Source: a virus
Virus record (IMG/VR): IMGVR_UViG_3300042868_004815
Coordinates: 1 to 33,447 of that record
DNA: 33,447 bases
Reading direction: 5' to 3' (one strand)
The position numbers and the translations under genes are program-made. This document shows positions 18,602 to 28,349 of the stretch, piece after piece. Each line of letters begins with the position of its first letter. The first letter of the stretch is position 1. The notes under the pieces were generated by a model. It was not told where the DNA came from, made no database searches, and saw only the letters and a program-made list of their open reading frames with translations.

Positions 18602-21600
18602 CGCTTGGGGACTCCGATTAAGGCTTCTGACAGTGCTTGCCCGCGCTCGCGAAGAATCTCTAGCGCGATCTTTCGGTCTTCAGGAGAATAGCTGTTGTCT
18701 TTGCGGATCTTTGTTCGGAGACGGGACAGCTTTTCAAGCTCTGTTTCTAGCGGCTGAATCCGCTTGGCTAAGTCTAAGTCATCCATGTGCTTCTCCGCAA
18801 AGTCGAGCAGCTTTTCGCGATCTCCTATCCGCTTTAGCTCTTTGTAGTCTACCTCGATCTGCGTCAACTCACGCAACCGCTCACGGGCCATCGCCTCCGG
18901 GTCAGTCTGCCCCTTCGTGCTAGTCGAGAACCGCTCCGCAAACCGCCCAATAACCGGGATGCGGGCCTGACCGGCAGGAGGCTCAGACGCTGGGACACCC
19001 TCCTCCCGCGCCACAACATCTATGAACTTCGATGCTTCAGCCCCCGCCGTGCCAAAGGCGTTGCGGATGAAGAAGTCCGTCTTCTCAGGGCTAACGCCAG
19101 CCTTTGCCAAAGCGCGGGCAATAGCGGAAGACTCGTCGGTAATCTGCAACTCTGGGGAAAGCTGTGGCCGCGACACAATCGGCCTGTTCCTGAACACGTC
19201 CTTATTCATATAAAGCTGGGCGGGGAGCGAAAGCACTTCAGGGACAGGCAGCGTCCCCTCAAGCGTTGCAGTCCCGATGTCCGCCGCAGAACGCTTCAAT
19301 GCGCGCCCCGGCTCTGCTACCTGCGGGCTGGCGCTCTGGATCTCTCCAAAGAACGGGAGGTCTAACCCAGCCTGCGTGGCATAGTCCAGCGCCCGTTCAG
19401 GCAGGGAGGCAAACAGGAACCCCAACTCGAAAGGCTTTGGGATACGCCAGAATCCTTTTTCACCTTCAGCCCCCACCGCACTCTTCGGGACCAACCAGAA
19501 CAAGTTGCGCTCGTATATCGGGCGCTCCCAGTATTCCGGGTTGTCCTTGTTAATCGACCAGAGCGCGAGACTGGGCGCAGTCAGCATACCAACCGCCAGC
19601 GGATACGTCTTCGGGTCTTTCATCATGCGGGCGAGCTTGTCCCAGCCCTGCACCTTTGCGTTCCAGAACGGGGTCATCGCCGCAAGGTTTTTGACAGACT
19701 TGCTCCCGCCGCTGCTTGCAAACCGCAATGTCCGGTCCTGCGCGAAAAGCGCGGCTTCTGCCCCAGACATCCCGGCGTCAGTGGCTTGCCGAAACGCCGC
19801 AACGCGAGTGGCCTGCTCGCCAATGCTGCCGATCTTACGGAGCGTTTGCCACCAGTTTGTCGGGATAATAATGTCGCTGACCGAAAACCCCGGACCCTTT
19901 TCTAAGTCCTTGAGAATCTTTGCCGCATCATTAGCGTTGCGGACAGCAAACCCTTCAGTCGATCCACCGTTTGCCAAAAACTCCCGGAAGATTTGTTCGT
20001 TGAACATGATTTGCTTAACGGCACCCAATGTTTGCGCGAGTGGGCGCGCATATAACCCCACGCCGACGCCAAGCCCTGCCCCGGTCATAAACCGTTTGAC
20101 AGCACTTTCCTCAGAGTCGGCAGTCACGGCTCCCGTTGTTCCGCCAACAAGCGCGCCCAGACCGCCCTCACGCGCAGCGCGCCCGAGGTCTAAACGCTGG
20201 ACCCCAGACATTGCCACGTCTCGGATTACGTTTGCGGCGGCAAAATCTGGCAACACCGTAATGCCAGCCGTTTGCACGTTTTTCATTAAGCTGGCAAACT
20301 TGACAATCGCATTTGCCGATACATCGTCTTGGCTGGACAGCGCATCCATCAAGTCTTTGTCGTTAACGCGGTAGGTGTACAGCTTGCCCCCACGGACCTG
20401 TTGTATGATGTCCGGTCCCTTCGGAGGGGACATCGGATCAGCCTGTATCCGTTCAATAAGCGGAAGCCCGTTTGGGCCAACCATTTTGTTTGCATCGGCA
20501 ATGCTGAAGATCACGTTGGATGCGCGCTGCTTTGACACGTCACGATACGTCCGTGCTGCGTCGGAAATGACCATCTCCAACGGGTCCGCCGTCTTCTCAA
20601 ACGCCTCGGCGGTGCGGTCCATCTTGCGGACGCCAGAGCTAAACACGTTGAACTTCCCAGACCGTGCCCCCGGCGTGGTGCGGACGGGGCCAGCATCTTG
20701 GACAATCTCGCGGTAGAGCGGCGTGTAGAAGTCATCGCTCTTTATGATCGCATCATACGCTTCGTCGGTCAGCAGCCCCGCTTTGTACCGCATCTCCAGC
20801 AACTCACGGTGCATCTCGGTAATGCGGTCTGCAACACCAGCAATCTTTGGGTTCGCGTTGCCCGCAGCTACCCCACGTTCAAGCACGTCCGTTGGGACAT
20901 CAGACTTTGCGGCTCCCCCAAGCTGACGGATCTGCAAATCACGCCGCGACTTGAGCAGCCCGCGAACAGATTGCTTCTCTTCTTTGGAAAGCGTCCGAAG
21001 CAGCGGAGAAAGGTTGTCTTGCAAATACCCTTCAGCCGCACGGCCAGACCCTTGCTTTTGAGCAACAAGACCCGGAAGCTCTTTCCCCTGCTCGGGACTC
21101 CCAAACCGTCGGGCAGCTTCCTCAAGCGGGTACGTCTCAGACACCAGCTTGCCGTACAACCGCTGTGCTCTGGTCAGCATCCCCGGGACTTCTTCAGCAC
21201 CCGCACGTTTCCCGGTGTTGATGGTCCCCATGATTGCCGAGAGTTCGGGGATAGACGGCGCGACTGCCCCGCCCTTCCCCCGCATGGCGCGGCCAATCCC
21301 GACCCCACCGGCAGCCCCAGCCGCCCCGTACAGCAACGCTCGCTGCAAAGGGGACATCCCGCCTTCTTCGTCAGTCGCAACGCCAGCCGTTGCTCCAGCC
21401 CCGAACCCGCCAAGCCCCTGAACCAACGCCGGGTTCGCAAACCCAGACGGAGGAGGACGCTTGAGTCTCTTCAGTTCGGCAGCGTTCTCTTTGTCTAACG
21501 CCTGTTGTTCGGCCTTTTTCGCAGTGGCTTCTGCTGACGCTCCCTTGGCTGGGGTTACTGGCTCTGGCATAAGCTCACCTTCAATCTTGCCAGACCGTAC

Positions 21601-23484
21601 CCCCTCGTTGAAGCGCCGAACGTATTCTTTTTGCGCCAAGTACTCTGACTTTCGCAACGGGTTCAGCACAAGGCGCGCCTTATCAACGGCACGTTTCTGG
21701 TCAAAGTAGTCATCACGATCTGCAAACCCAGCTTCTTCAAGTCGAGCCAAGTTTTCGTCGCTGATCCCCCGCTCGCGGGCGTTCTTCTCAGCAGCCGTCT
21801 CAATCAACTCGCCAGTAACAGGGTTTCTTACCGCCTTCTCGCGGGTCGCCTTTGCCCGCATCCCCGGCGTCAGGTTTGGGGAACGTGTCTTGCCCTTAAA
21901 GCTTTCGATCACGCCGCCAACCCGCTCGTCCCAGCTATTTACCAGAGACTCAAGCTCGGCAATTTTCATCGCGCGGTTGTTGAGAATCTCCTCAAGCTGG
22001 GTATCCGACGCTTTGGCAAGATTGATCTTCTTGTTGCTCTCCGCTGCAATCTTCTCCCACGGCATATCCCGGAACGCTTCAGGGGCTTCTGCGCCAACCA
22101 CTGACGCTTCTCCCAAAACTTCCTGCGCGGCTTGCTCCATCGCGCTGTCTGGCGTCCGCTCTAAGTCTGGAGCGTTCTCTGCCCTCCCGCCAATGATGCC
22201 AGTCTTGCGGAGTCGTTCCCGCAACTCGCTTGGCGATCCGATGCCTTCTCGGATGTTAATGTCACGCAGCTTCCTCGCTTCTTCGGCGCTCGCAAATGCC
22301 TGCTCGATAGGGGTGCGAGCAACCCTTGCTCCCCCAACAGACTTGCCAGCCGTGTATGCGCCAACTTCTGCGGGTTCCGCCGTGAGGGCCGCAGGCATCT
22401 CAAACTCTGGGCGCTTGGCAAGGACTTCAGCCGCCGTGCGCCGACCAGTTCTCTGTACCACGGCAGGAGCTTCTGCCCCAGCCGCTTCCGGTATAGGCGG
22501 CATCCTAAACAACGGTTGCGCCGACCCTGCCTGCGCCTTCGGGGCAAGCAAGCGATTGATCTGCGTTTCTGCGGCAGCCCGTGGGACGTACCCATCTTTT
22601 CTGGACAACGACGGGACGACGGACTCAGCGGCTTCGGGCGCTCCCTCGCGGATGCCTTGCGTGAAGGCATCGCCAAGCTCGTCGCCAACACGCCCCAGCT
22701 TTCGGACCGACCGCACGGCTCTTGGAGTAGCCATCAACCCGGGGATGGCCAAGTCAAATGCGGCATCAGCTAACGCTCGGGTTAGCGGGTCGTCAATGTT
22801 TCGTCCTACGGTGCTGAACTCTTTGCCCGCCGCTGACTCTACACCGGAACGGAGTGCGCCCATCGCAATCCCAGACGGGATAAACGCCCCCATCTCTGCC
22901 CCAGCGCGGAGCAGGTTGATTGGCAGTTTATCAACGCCCACCGCTTTGGCTAAGGACTTTGGCAACGGGATTGTGACTTCCCCAAACCCAGTTTGCGGGG
23001 CGGTGCTCTCTTCAATCTCTCGCGTCTGCTCGGCCAGTCGCTCGGCACGGGGATCGTTGCGGAGTCGAGCAATGCCCGTGGCGGTACGATACAGTGTCCG
23101 CGCAGGCTGACCCGCAATAGATCGCCCGATGTCTTCTGCAACAGCAACGGCCCCCTTTGCGCGGGCAAGTTGAAGCGCCTGCTCCTTTGTTAGCTCCGAC
23201 TCGTCGCCAAACGGGGCCGTTTTCTTTGTACCCTGTGCAACAGCGCGGGCAAGTCGCTTCTCAAACTCTTTTGGAGCAGGGGCAGACGTGACGACTGGAG
23301 CCACCCCAGCGCCAATGCCAATGCGGGGGCCAGCACCAGCCGTTATCCGCCCTGCCTTCGGGAACGGATCTTCCAGCAAAGGCGACAGTGCAGAATCTTT
23401 GATCGCGGTTTCTGCATCACTGGTGCGGAACGGGTTCCCCTTAGACGTAACGGCAGTCGTTGCCTGCTTAAAGGGGTTACCCAT
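18598..23484 (-). CDS. Giant internal/ejection protein with LPD38-type region
   Basis: 1628 residues, the largest gene here. Residues 1-700 are Ala/Glu/Lys-rich and probably elongated. Near 700-750 a Gly/Ala-rich stretch (GGFGAGATAGVATDEEG, then ALLYGAAGAAGGVGIGRAMR) looks membrane-active. Residues about 1060-1420 contain VLPDFAAANVIRDVAMSGVQ, TPFWNAKVQGWDKLARMM and ERPIYERNLFWLVP, which I recognise as the large polyvalent protein type 38 pattern. The C-terminus is a charged helix. Such proteins are packaged inside podovirus heads and injected with DNA. It lies downstream of two other Gly-rich virion genes and before the lysis genes. Confidence 0.75.
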   Translation of the reverse strand: MGNPFKQATTAVTSKGNPFRTSDAETAIKDSALSPLLEDPFPKAGRITAGAGPRIGIGAGVAPVVTSAPAPKEFEKRLARAVAQGTKKTAPFGDESELTKEQALQLARAKGAVAVAEDIGRSIAGQPARTLYRTATGIARLRNDPRAERLAEQTREIEESTAPQTGFGEVTIPLPKSLAKAVGVDKLPINLLRAGAEMGAFIPSGIAMGALRSGVESAAGKEFSTVGRNIDDPLTRALADAAFDLAIPGLMATPRAVRSVRKLGRVGDELGDAFTQGIREGAPEAAESVVPSLSRKDGYVPRAAAETQINRLLAPKAQAGSAQPLFRMPPIPEAAGAEAPAVVQRTGRRTAAEVLAKRPEFEMPAALTAEPAEVGAYTAGKSVGGARVARTPIEQAFASAEEARKLRDINIREGIGSPSELRERLRKTGIIGGRAENAPDLERTPDSAMEQAAQEVLGEASVVGAEAPEAFRDMPWEKIAAESNKKINLAKASDTQLEEILNNRAMKIAELESLVNSWDERVGGVIESFKGKTRSPNLTPGMRAKATREKAVRNPVTGELIETAAEKNARERGISDENLARLEEAGFADRDDYFDQKRAVDKARLVLNPLRKSEYLAQKEYVRRFNEGVRSGKIEGELMPEPVTPAKGASAEATAKKAEQQALDKENAAELKRLKRPPPSGFANPALVQGLGGFGAGATAGVATDEEGGMSPLQRALLYGAAGAAGGVGIGRAMRGKGGAVAPSIPELSAIMGTINTGKRAGAEEVPGMLTRAQRLYGKLVSETYPLEEAARRFGSPEQGKELPGLVAQKQGSGRAAEGYLQDNLSPLLRTLSKEEKQSVRGLLKSRRDLQIRQLGGAAKSDVPTDVLERGVAAGNANPKIAGVADRITEMHRELLEMRYKAGLLTDEAYDAIIKSDDFYTPLYREIVQDAGPVRTTPGARSGKFNVFSSGVRKMDRTAEAFEKTADPLEMVISDAARTYRDVSKQRASNVIFSIADANKMVGPNGLPLIERIQADPMSPPKGPDIIQQVRGGKLYTYRVNDKDLMDALSSQDDVSANAIVKFASLMKNVQTAGITVLPDFAAANVIRDVAMSGVQRLDLGRAAREGGLGALVGGTTGAVTADSEESAVKRFMTGAGLGVGVGLYARPLAQTLGAVKQIMFNEQIFREFLANGGSTEGFAVRNANDAAKILKDLEKGPGFSVSDIIIPTNWWQTLRKIGSIGEQATRVAAFRQATDAGMSGAEAALFAQDRTLRFASSGGSKSVKNLAAMTPFWNAKVQGWDKLARMMKDPKTYPLAVGMLTAPSLALWSINKDNPEYWERPIYERNLFWLVPKSAVGAEGEKGFWRIPKPFELGFLFASLPERALDYATQAGLDLPFFGEIQSASPQVAEPGRALKRSAADIGTATLEGTLPVPEVLSLPAQLYMNKDVFRNRPIVSRPQLSPELQITDESSAIARALAKAGVSPEKTDFFIRNAFGTAGAEASKFIDVVAREEGVPASEPPAGQARIPVIGRFAERFSTSTKGQTDPEAMARERLRELTQIEVDYKELKRIGDREKLLDFAEKHMDDLDLAKRIQPLETELEKLSRLRTKIRKDNSYSPEDRKIALEILRERGQALSEALIGVPKR

Positions 23485-24437
23485 TACGGGATTCTCCGCA
23501 TGACCTGAGCCGTGATGTCAGCGTCAGAGAGTGTGGGGTTGCTTGCTTTGATGGATTCCCAAAGATCGGCGCGCTGAGATTGCTTGTATGCGGCGTCAGA
23601 ACTAGTAGCAGGCGCAGGGGTCGACGCTTGCGGTGCAGGCGACGGCGTGACAGTCTTGACAGGCGTGGCCCCTTTTGCTTTTGCAGCCTTACGCGCTGCC
23701 GCTTCTTCGCGAAGCTGGCGATCATACCTTTCTGACTCAGACTCAGACGACTTAGGAGCCGTGTATCCTTTCCCAGCTCCAATCTTCGTGACAACTTTTG
23801 ACATCATAATGTCATACGCAGCAAGCGCCGAGTCTTCAGCCAACTCAGGCTCGTTGGCAAACGTGGTCTGCAACGCCGCCATCAGCGCAGGGTTCCGCGC
23901 TTGAGATGCCAAGTACTGATTGCCAAGCCTCCGCTTCTCTGCGTCAGACGGCTCTGGCTTGCCTGCTCTTTCAGCGGGCTTTTTAGGCGTGAAGCCCTTG
24001 GGGTATGGCTGGAATGTTGATGTTCCGTCCCTAGGGTTGAACACGCTGATCCCTGTCTCCCCTTCTGTGTAGCGAAGGGGAAGATTGGCAGCGGGCTTTA
24101 ACGACGCATCAAGCCGCTTGGATCGGGTCTTTGCCTGCTCGTCCTGTACGTCCTCCATGTGCTTCATCTGACGCGGAGACATGGATCGCGTAAACTTGCG
24201 GGTGCCCACCATCTGCGTGTCAAACGGAGTACGAGGGGTAGCCCCCGGCATATCCTGACTGAACCCCTCTGGATCGTAGCCAGCGTTCAAGAGCGATATG
24301 GTGTCAAGCATCTGGGTACGTGCCGCCGCATCCGCCATCCGCTTCCGCTCCTCCTCCGCCGCCCGCTTCTGGGCTAACCCTTCTAGCCCACCAACGGCCC
24401 CACCCAGCACATAGTCTAAAAATCCTCTTCGCGCCAT
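23484..24437 (-). CDS. Internal virion/ejection-type protein
   Basis: 317 residues with GGAGAG 3 nt before the ATG. The N-terminus MARRGFLDYVLGGAVGGLEG then LAQKRAAEEERKRMADAAAR combines a short Gly-rich membrane-binding helix with a charged helix, typical of podovirus ejection proteins. The middle has KPAANLPLRYTEGETGISVF and a Lys/Pro-rich linker. The C-terminal half is helical, then Thr/Pro/Ala-rich. Its stop overlaps the giant gene's start (TAATG). I assign it to the ejectosome by composition and neighbours; no enzyme motif is seen. Confidence 0.6.
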   Translation of the reverse strand: MARRGFLDYVLGGAVGGLEGLAQKRAAEEERKRMADAAARTQMLDTISLLNAGYDPEGFSQDMPGATPRTPFDTQMVGTRKFTRSMSPRQMKHMEDVQDEQAKTRSKRLDASLKPAANLPLRYTEGETGISVFNPRDGTSTFQPYPKGFTPKKPAERAGKPEPSDAEKRRLGNQYLASQARNPALMAALQTTFANEPELAEDSALAAYDIMMSKVVTKIGAGKGYTAPKSSESESERYDRQLREEAAARKAAKAKGATPVKTVTPSPAPQASTPAPATSSDAAYKQSQRADLWESIKASNPTLSDADITAQVMRRIP

Positions 24438-24466
24438 CTTCTCTCCGTGCTATGGTGTCAGGTGGG

Positions 24467-27208
24467 TCAGAATCCCGTGTACTGCTCCCACTGGTAGTCA
24501 CCAGCGTTCCAGCGGTAATTGCCGACGACTTCATTATCAAAAGCTCCGGGTCGGTTGGGGCGTCCTGTCAAACCACCGGGGCCACCGGGCGTACCGGAGC
24601 CGCGCTTTGCTGCTGCTAATGCCTCGTCGGCTTCCCTTTGCTTATCTTCTGCGGCCTTATCTTCTGCGGCCTTATCTTCCTTAGCCTTGTCTTCCTTGGC
24701 TTTGTCTTCCTTAGCCTTGTCTGTTGCGGCCTTGTCTTCCTTGGCTGCTGGCTTGAGGCTCACAAAGTCAGCAGGTTTAAGGCCCAGCGCCCGCAAGGTG
24801 GCTTCCCACGCTTCTGCTGGAACTCGGCCTGCGTAGATGTCGGAAAGCAATTGATTCACGGCAATTCCTTGCTGTAGAGTCAGTTGACCCTGCTGAACCT
24901 TATCAAGCAGATCGTTCTTGCGCTTGTCTTCTGCCTGCTGGTCGCCTTGTAACTTCTCTCCAGCCAACCCACTCCGCTTCCGTTCGGCCAACTCAAGCGT
25001 TGCTTGGCTTTCCCCCGCAAGATTCCGACGCCGTGTTTCGCCCAACTCGTCCGTGCTAAGGGCCAACTGGCCCATCTGATACTCGGAGGTTGCCTGATCC
25101 CGTGCCTGCTGCAAGTCGAGCGAACGGCCTTCCAGCGCTGCCCGTTGCTGCAACTCTGCCGCACGGAGGTTGATGGTAGCCGTGACCTCCTTCGACCGGA
25201 CATTGGCCTCAAACGTGCCGATGTCCTGCGTTCCGGTGGTCTGGGCAAACTGCTGCATGGTGTTCAAGTACTGGGCACGATCCCGTGCTTCAGCCTCCGC
25301 TTGCTGCCCAAGCAGTTCCGCATCCAGCGTTCCCAAGGCACGGGCCTGCTGACCCGCCAGATCGCCGTAGCGACCCCCACCAATCGTGGACGCCGACAAC
25401 CCTCGGGCTGCGAGTTCTTCTTCGAGCTTGCTGCGTTCTGCGCCGTACTTTGCGCCCAACTCAGCTTGCCGTGCCGCCCGTAGTGCCTCGTAGGACTGTC
25501 CCTGAATCTTGGTCGGGCCACTGCCTAACTCTGCCAACCGCGCCTGCAACGCATCCCGCAACGCCTGTGACTGAGCAGACAAGGAGAACTGCCCAGCGCC
25601 TTCCGTGGCCGCTGTGTAGGTTGGGATGGCTGCCGCTGCTGGGGTAGCCGCCCCGCCGCCTGCTACTGGGGGCGGCGTGTAGGCCACTCGCGGAGGAGTA
25701 GCCGCTGTCGCTGGGGTACCGCCACCTGTCGGGGCACCGCCCGTTGTCACCGGCGTCCCGCCACCTGTCGGCGGTGCTGCCGCTGGAGGTGTTGCTGGAG
25801 GAGTACCCGTTGTTCCCGGCGTCCCGCCGCCCGTGGGAGGGGGGAGAATAGGAATTGGCGGCTTATCACGCGGCGGCAACGGCTGATTGCTGTCTGTTAG
25901 CTCAGGCCCACCTTCAGCCGGTCCTCCGGGGCCAGCACCACCGGGGTTAGACACGCCACCCGCAAGACCGCCAAAGGTCCGCAGGAGGTTGGTGGTGCCA
26001 CTTGCCTGCGCCAACCGCAAGTCGTTGGCAGGGCTGTCATACAATGCCTTGCCACCATACGGCTGATAGCCTGCGGCTACCATCTCCTCATACGACTTCT
26101 TGCGGAGACGAGGGCCACCCTCGCTCGCTGGCACATAGGCGTAGTTGTACGGAACAGAGTCAACCTTGTTCTCTTTCTTCCACGCCTGTTCTTCGGCATT
26201 GGTATCGACATCCCGCTTGGTGCCAAAGTTTGTGTTGGCAGGCTGGGAGGCGATGTAGCTCTTAAGTTGCTCAACCGTCTTCCCTGCCTGCTGCGCCAGC
26301 GTGGCAAACTCCGCTTCCGAAGTAGGCGTCCCGTATTTACGGAGGAACTGGTACAGCCCTGACCCTTGACCCGGCTCAGAGCTAAGGGTTCCACCAAATC
26401 CCGCCGCCCCACTTGGGAGGTTGGCTTGCGTTTGTGCGGCCAACTCTGGGGGAGTCAGCGCGGCATAGCCCGTGGGCATCGCAACGCCAGCCCGTGCTTC
26501 TGCGCCCCACACGCCACCCCGCTTCGTCCATGTGACGCCGCTGCTCGACACAAACGTCGAGCCGTTCGGGGCGGTCGGAGGCGGCACCGTCCCAGCCTTG
26601 TACTGTGGCGCGTTTGACACGGGCACTTCAACGTTCGTGTACGTCGCCGTGCCGGTGTCCTTGTCAATCGTCGGCGTTCCGGTAATCCCACCCGTGGCGC
26701 TGTATCCCATCGTCGGCGGGGGCGGCGGCGGAGGGGGAGGAGGTGTACCACCGCCACCGCCAACATTGCCAATCCCACCAGACCCACCAGCCCCGTCACC
26801 AAGCACAAATTCGCCAGCGTCAGGCGCGGCCATACCAGACAACGACTGCTGCAACTGCCCAAGCATCGGCACGGCCTGTGGCCCAGCCATCGGCGCAGCA
26901 TCCGCTTGATCCGGTGCAGCCTCAGGAAGCCGTTCCTGCAACTGCGACAACATCGGCGTCATAGCCGCTGCGTCAAACTCAGGTGAGACGGCAGACGTAT
27001 CCCGAGGGGCTGGCCGTGCCACACCCTGCTTCTGCAAGTCGGCAAACGTGTTCGTTGGCGGAGGGGCTGCTGCCGTCTTTTCGGTCGTAGACCCCGGCGC
27101 AAACCCCTTGGTGTAATCGTCGTCGTCGTCCCCACCCATCGGCGCATTGCCAAACAGGTCTTTCTTGGGGCTTGGCAACGAGCCAAACGCGGTGTTGAAC
27201 GTTGCCAT
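24467..27208 (-). CDS. Large low-complexity virion protein with coiled coil
   Basis: 913 residues, AGGGGG 7 nt before the ATG. Order: acidic run GGDDDDDY (25-32); Gly-rich then a run of ten prolines (about 155-170); a folded stretch with GSGLYQFLRKYGTPTSEAEF; Thr/Pro/Gly repeats GGGTP (about 455-535); a long coiled coil (550-820) with RQAELGAKYGAERSKLEEEL; seven AxxDK pentapeptides (822-856); a Gly/Pro-rich end closing in GNYRWNAGDYQWEQYTGF. It lies among ejection-type genes of the late unit. A long flexible internal virion or tail protein fits; no family was recognised. Confidence 0.6.
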   Translation of the reverse strand: MATFNTAFGSLPSPKKDLFGNAPMGGDDDDDYTKGFAPGSTTEKTAAAPPPTNTFADLQKQGVARPAPRDTSAVSPEFDAAAMTPMLSQLQERLPEAAPDQADAAPMAGPQAVPMLGQLQQSLSGMAAPDAGEFVLGDGAGGSGGIGNVGGGGGTPPPPPPPPPPTMGYSATGGITGTPTIDKDTGTATYTNVEVPVSNAPQYKAGTVPPPTAPNGSTFVSSSGVTWTKRGGVWGAEARAGVAMPTGYAALTPPELAAQTQANLPSGAAGFGGTLSSEPGQGSGLYQFLRKYGTPTSEAEFATLAQQAGKTVEQLKSYIASQPANTNFGTKRDVDTNAEEQAWKKENKVDSVPYNYAYVPASEGGPRLRKKSYEEMVAAGYQPYGGKALYDSPANDLRLAQASGTTNLLRTFGGLAGGVSNPGGAGPGGPAEGGPELTDSNQPLPPRDKPPIPILPPPTGGGTPGTTGTPPATPPAAAPPTGGGTPVTTGGAPTGGGTPATAATPPRVAYTPPPVAGGGAATPAAAAIPTYTAATEGAGQFSLSAQSQALRDALQARLAELGSGPTKIQGQSYEALRAARQAELGAKYGAERSKLEEELAARGLSASTIGGGRYGDLAGQQARALGTLDAELLGQQAEAEARDRAQYLNTMQQFAQTTGTQDIGTFEANVRSKEVTATINLRAAELQQRAALEGRSLDLQQARDQATSEYQMGQLALSTDELGETRRRNLAGESQATLELAERKRSGLAGEKLQGDQQAEDKRKNDLLDKVQQGQLTLQQGIAVNQLLSDIYAGRVPAEAWEATLRALGLKPADFVSLKPAAKEDKAATDKAKEDKAKEDKAKEDKAAEDKAAEDKQREADEALAAAKRGSGTPGGPGGLTGRPNRPGAFDNEVVGNYRWNAGDYQWEQYTGF
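24641..24745. repeat. Seven 15-bp repeats encoding AxxDK pentapeptides
   Basis: Seven consecutive 15-nt units (consensus on plus strand CTTRTCTTCCTTRGC, two units exactly identical) encode Ala-Lys/Ala-Glu/Thr-Asp-Lys five-residue blocks in the large low-complexity virion protein. Copy number is likely to vary among relatives. Confidence 0.9.
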
Positions 27209-27870
27209 TACATGCCCCCTGTCAAAAGCGCCCGCAGTCTGGCACGGTTGGCGTTCAACTCGTCAAACTGCTGCTTGTCCATCATGGCCGTCTGGTCAAG
27301 GTTCCCCTGCTGACGAACCCGCAGCTTTTGCTGCTCGTCAAACATACGGGCGGTTTCTTCCCGTGTCAGCCGCGCCTGTTCGTCGGCTCGGGCGTCTTTC
27401 CGTTCTGCTTGGATACCACCCGCAACCTTGCCAAGAATATCTTCGTTCTCTTTAATAAACCGAGCGCCACTCCCAATCGCTTGACCAACTTTATAGCTGC
27501 TCGGCACCCCACCAGCCATCTGCCCGCCGCCATAAATCACATCGGGGGAAAGACCACCCGGCATGATGGACGTAGCACTGGGGAGTTTGGGGATACCGCC
27601 ACCCGTAAACATATTGCCAAGCCCGCCCTTGGCCGCTTGGCCTAGCTTGGCACCAGCGTAACCACTGACGCCGCCCTTAATAGCGCCGCCCGTGTTAAAC
27701 CCCTTGAAGTACCCCTTGCCTTCCGTGTCGCCGCCCAATGCTGCGCCAAGACCAGCGCCGATCAGCGGACCAACACCGGGGATAAACCCTGCGGCAATTG
27801 GGGCAATCGTCTTGATGAGCTTCTTGTTGCGGTCGTAAATGCCTGCCAACCCACCACGCTTCCGTGCCAT
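27208..27870 (-). CDS. Gly-rich ejection-type virion protein
   Basis: 220 residues, AAGGGGG 8 nt before the ATG. A basic N-terminus (MARKRGGLAGIYDRNKKLIK) precedes a hydrophobic Gly/Ala/Pro stretch (TIAPIAAGFIPGVGPLIGAG, then LGAALGG; residues 21-48) that could cross or disturb a membrane. The C-terminal third is a charged helix (GGIQAERKDARADEQARLTR). This two-part layout is typical of small podovirus DNA-ejection proteins such as P22 gp7/gp20-type. The next gene's start overlaps its stop (TAATG). The role is inferred from composition and order. Confidence 0.65.
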   Translation of the reverse strand: MARKRGGLAGIYDRNKKLIKTIAPIAAGFIPGVGPLIGAGLGAALGGDTEGKGYFKGFNTGGAIKGGVSGYAGAKLGQAAKGGLGNMFTGGGIPKLPSATSIMPGGLSPDVIYGGGQMAGGVPSSYKVGQAIGSGARFIKENEDILGKVAGGIQAERKDARADEQARLTREETARMFDEQQKLRVRQQGNLDQTAMMDKQQFDELNANRARLRALLTGGM

Positions 27871-27872
27871 GT

Positions 27873-28349
27873 CTAGTTCCCCCTTGTACGTTGAGTCCGT
27901 TGAGTCCGCGCTACGGCGGCGTTGTCTACCAGAATGTGCTCATAAGAGCCGTTCTTCTCCAAATAGCCAATGGCGCTTGCAAGAATCCTTGACGATTCTT
28001 TAGCCATGCCTAAAAGAGAATTGCATCTTAGGCACAGTATGCCACGAAACTTTCCTGTTTCGTGATTGTGGTCAATGGCATACCCTCTGCGGCGGTTTGC
28101 GTACTGCATAAGGTCTGGTAGTTCATCAAAGCATATAGAGCATTCCCCGCTTTGGGCGGTCCATGCGCTGATAAATTCTTGATGAGTGACCCCGTACTTG
28201 TACTTCAAATGCTGCTCTAGTCGCTTTTTAGGAGAGCGACTGTTCCAGCGGGATTTCTGCCGATCTTTAGAGCAAACAACACAGAGCGACTGTGATTTCC
28301 AGAACTCTGACTCGTCTTTGTGTGTTGAGCATCCGTTGCAGTGCTTCAC
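27873..28349 (-). CDS. HNH homing-type endonuclease (endonuclease VII fold)
   Basis: 158 residues from GTG 28349 (GTGA overlap, GGGAG just upstream). N-terminal Cys pairs (HCNGCSTHKDESEFW, then LCVVCSKDR) form one zinc knuckle. The core has ECSICFDEL (about 70-78), YAIDHNHETG and FRGILCLRCNSLLG, the ββα-Me/endonuclease VII signature with its catalytic His in DHNHE. Such genes spread as selfish elements between phage genomes. It is more A/T-rich than its neighbours and separates two virion genes. The last residues encode a tandem Arg-Thr-Gln repeat from a 9-bp duplication. Confidence 0.88.
   Translation of the reverse strand: MKHCNGCSTHKDESEFWKSQSLCVVCSKDRQKSRWNSRSPKKRLEQHLKYKYGVTHQEFISAWTAQSGECSICFDELPDLMQYANRRRGYAIDHNHETGKFRGILCLRCNSLLGMAKESSRILASAIGYLEKNGSYEHILVDNAAVARTQRTQRTRGN
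27890..27907. repeat. 9-bp tandem duplication at HNH gene 3' end
   Basis: GTTGAGTCC occurs at 27890-27898 and 27899-27907, giving the repeated TQR at the C-terminus of the HNH protein. It may mark the boundary of an insertion. Confidence 0.6.

Noticed and set aside
21890-23110. 406-residue plus-strand open frame inside the giant ejection gene
   Set aside because: Ser/Ala/Arg-rich antisense shadow caused by codon bias of the minus gene; no start signal and no family.
24641-24745. Regular 15-bp repeats that could suggest a CRISPR-like array
   Set aside because: No unique spacers; the units are contiguous codons encoding pentapeptides in a large open frame.
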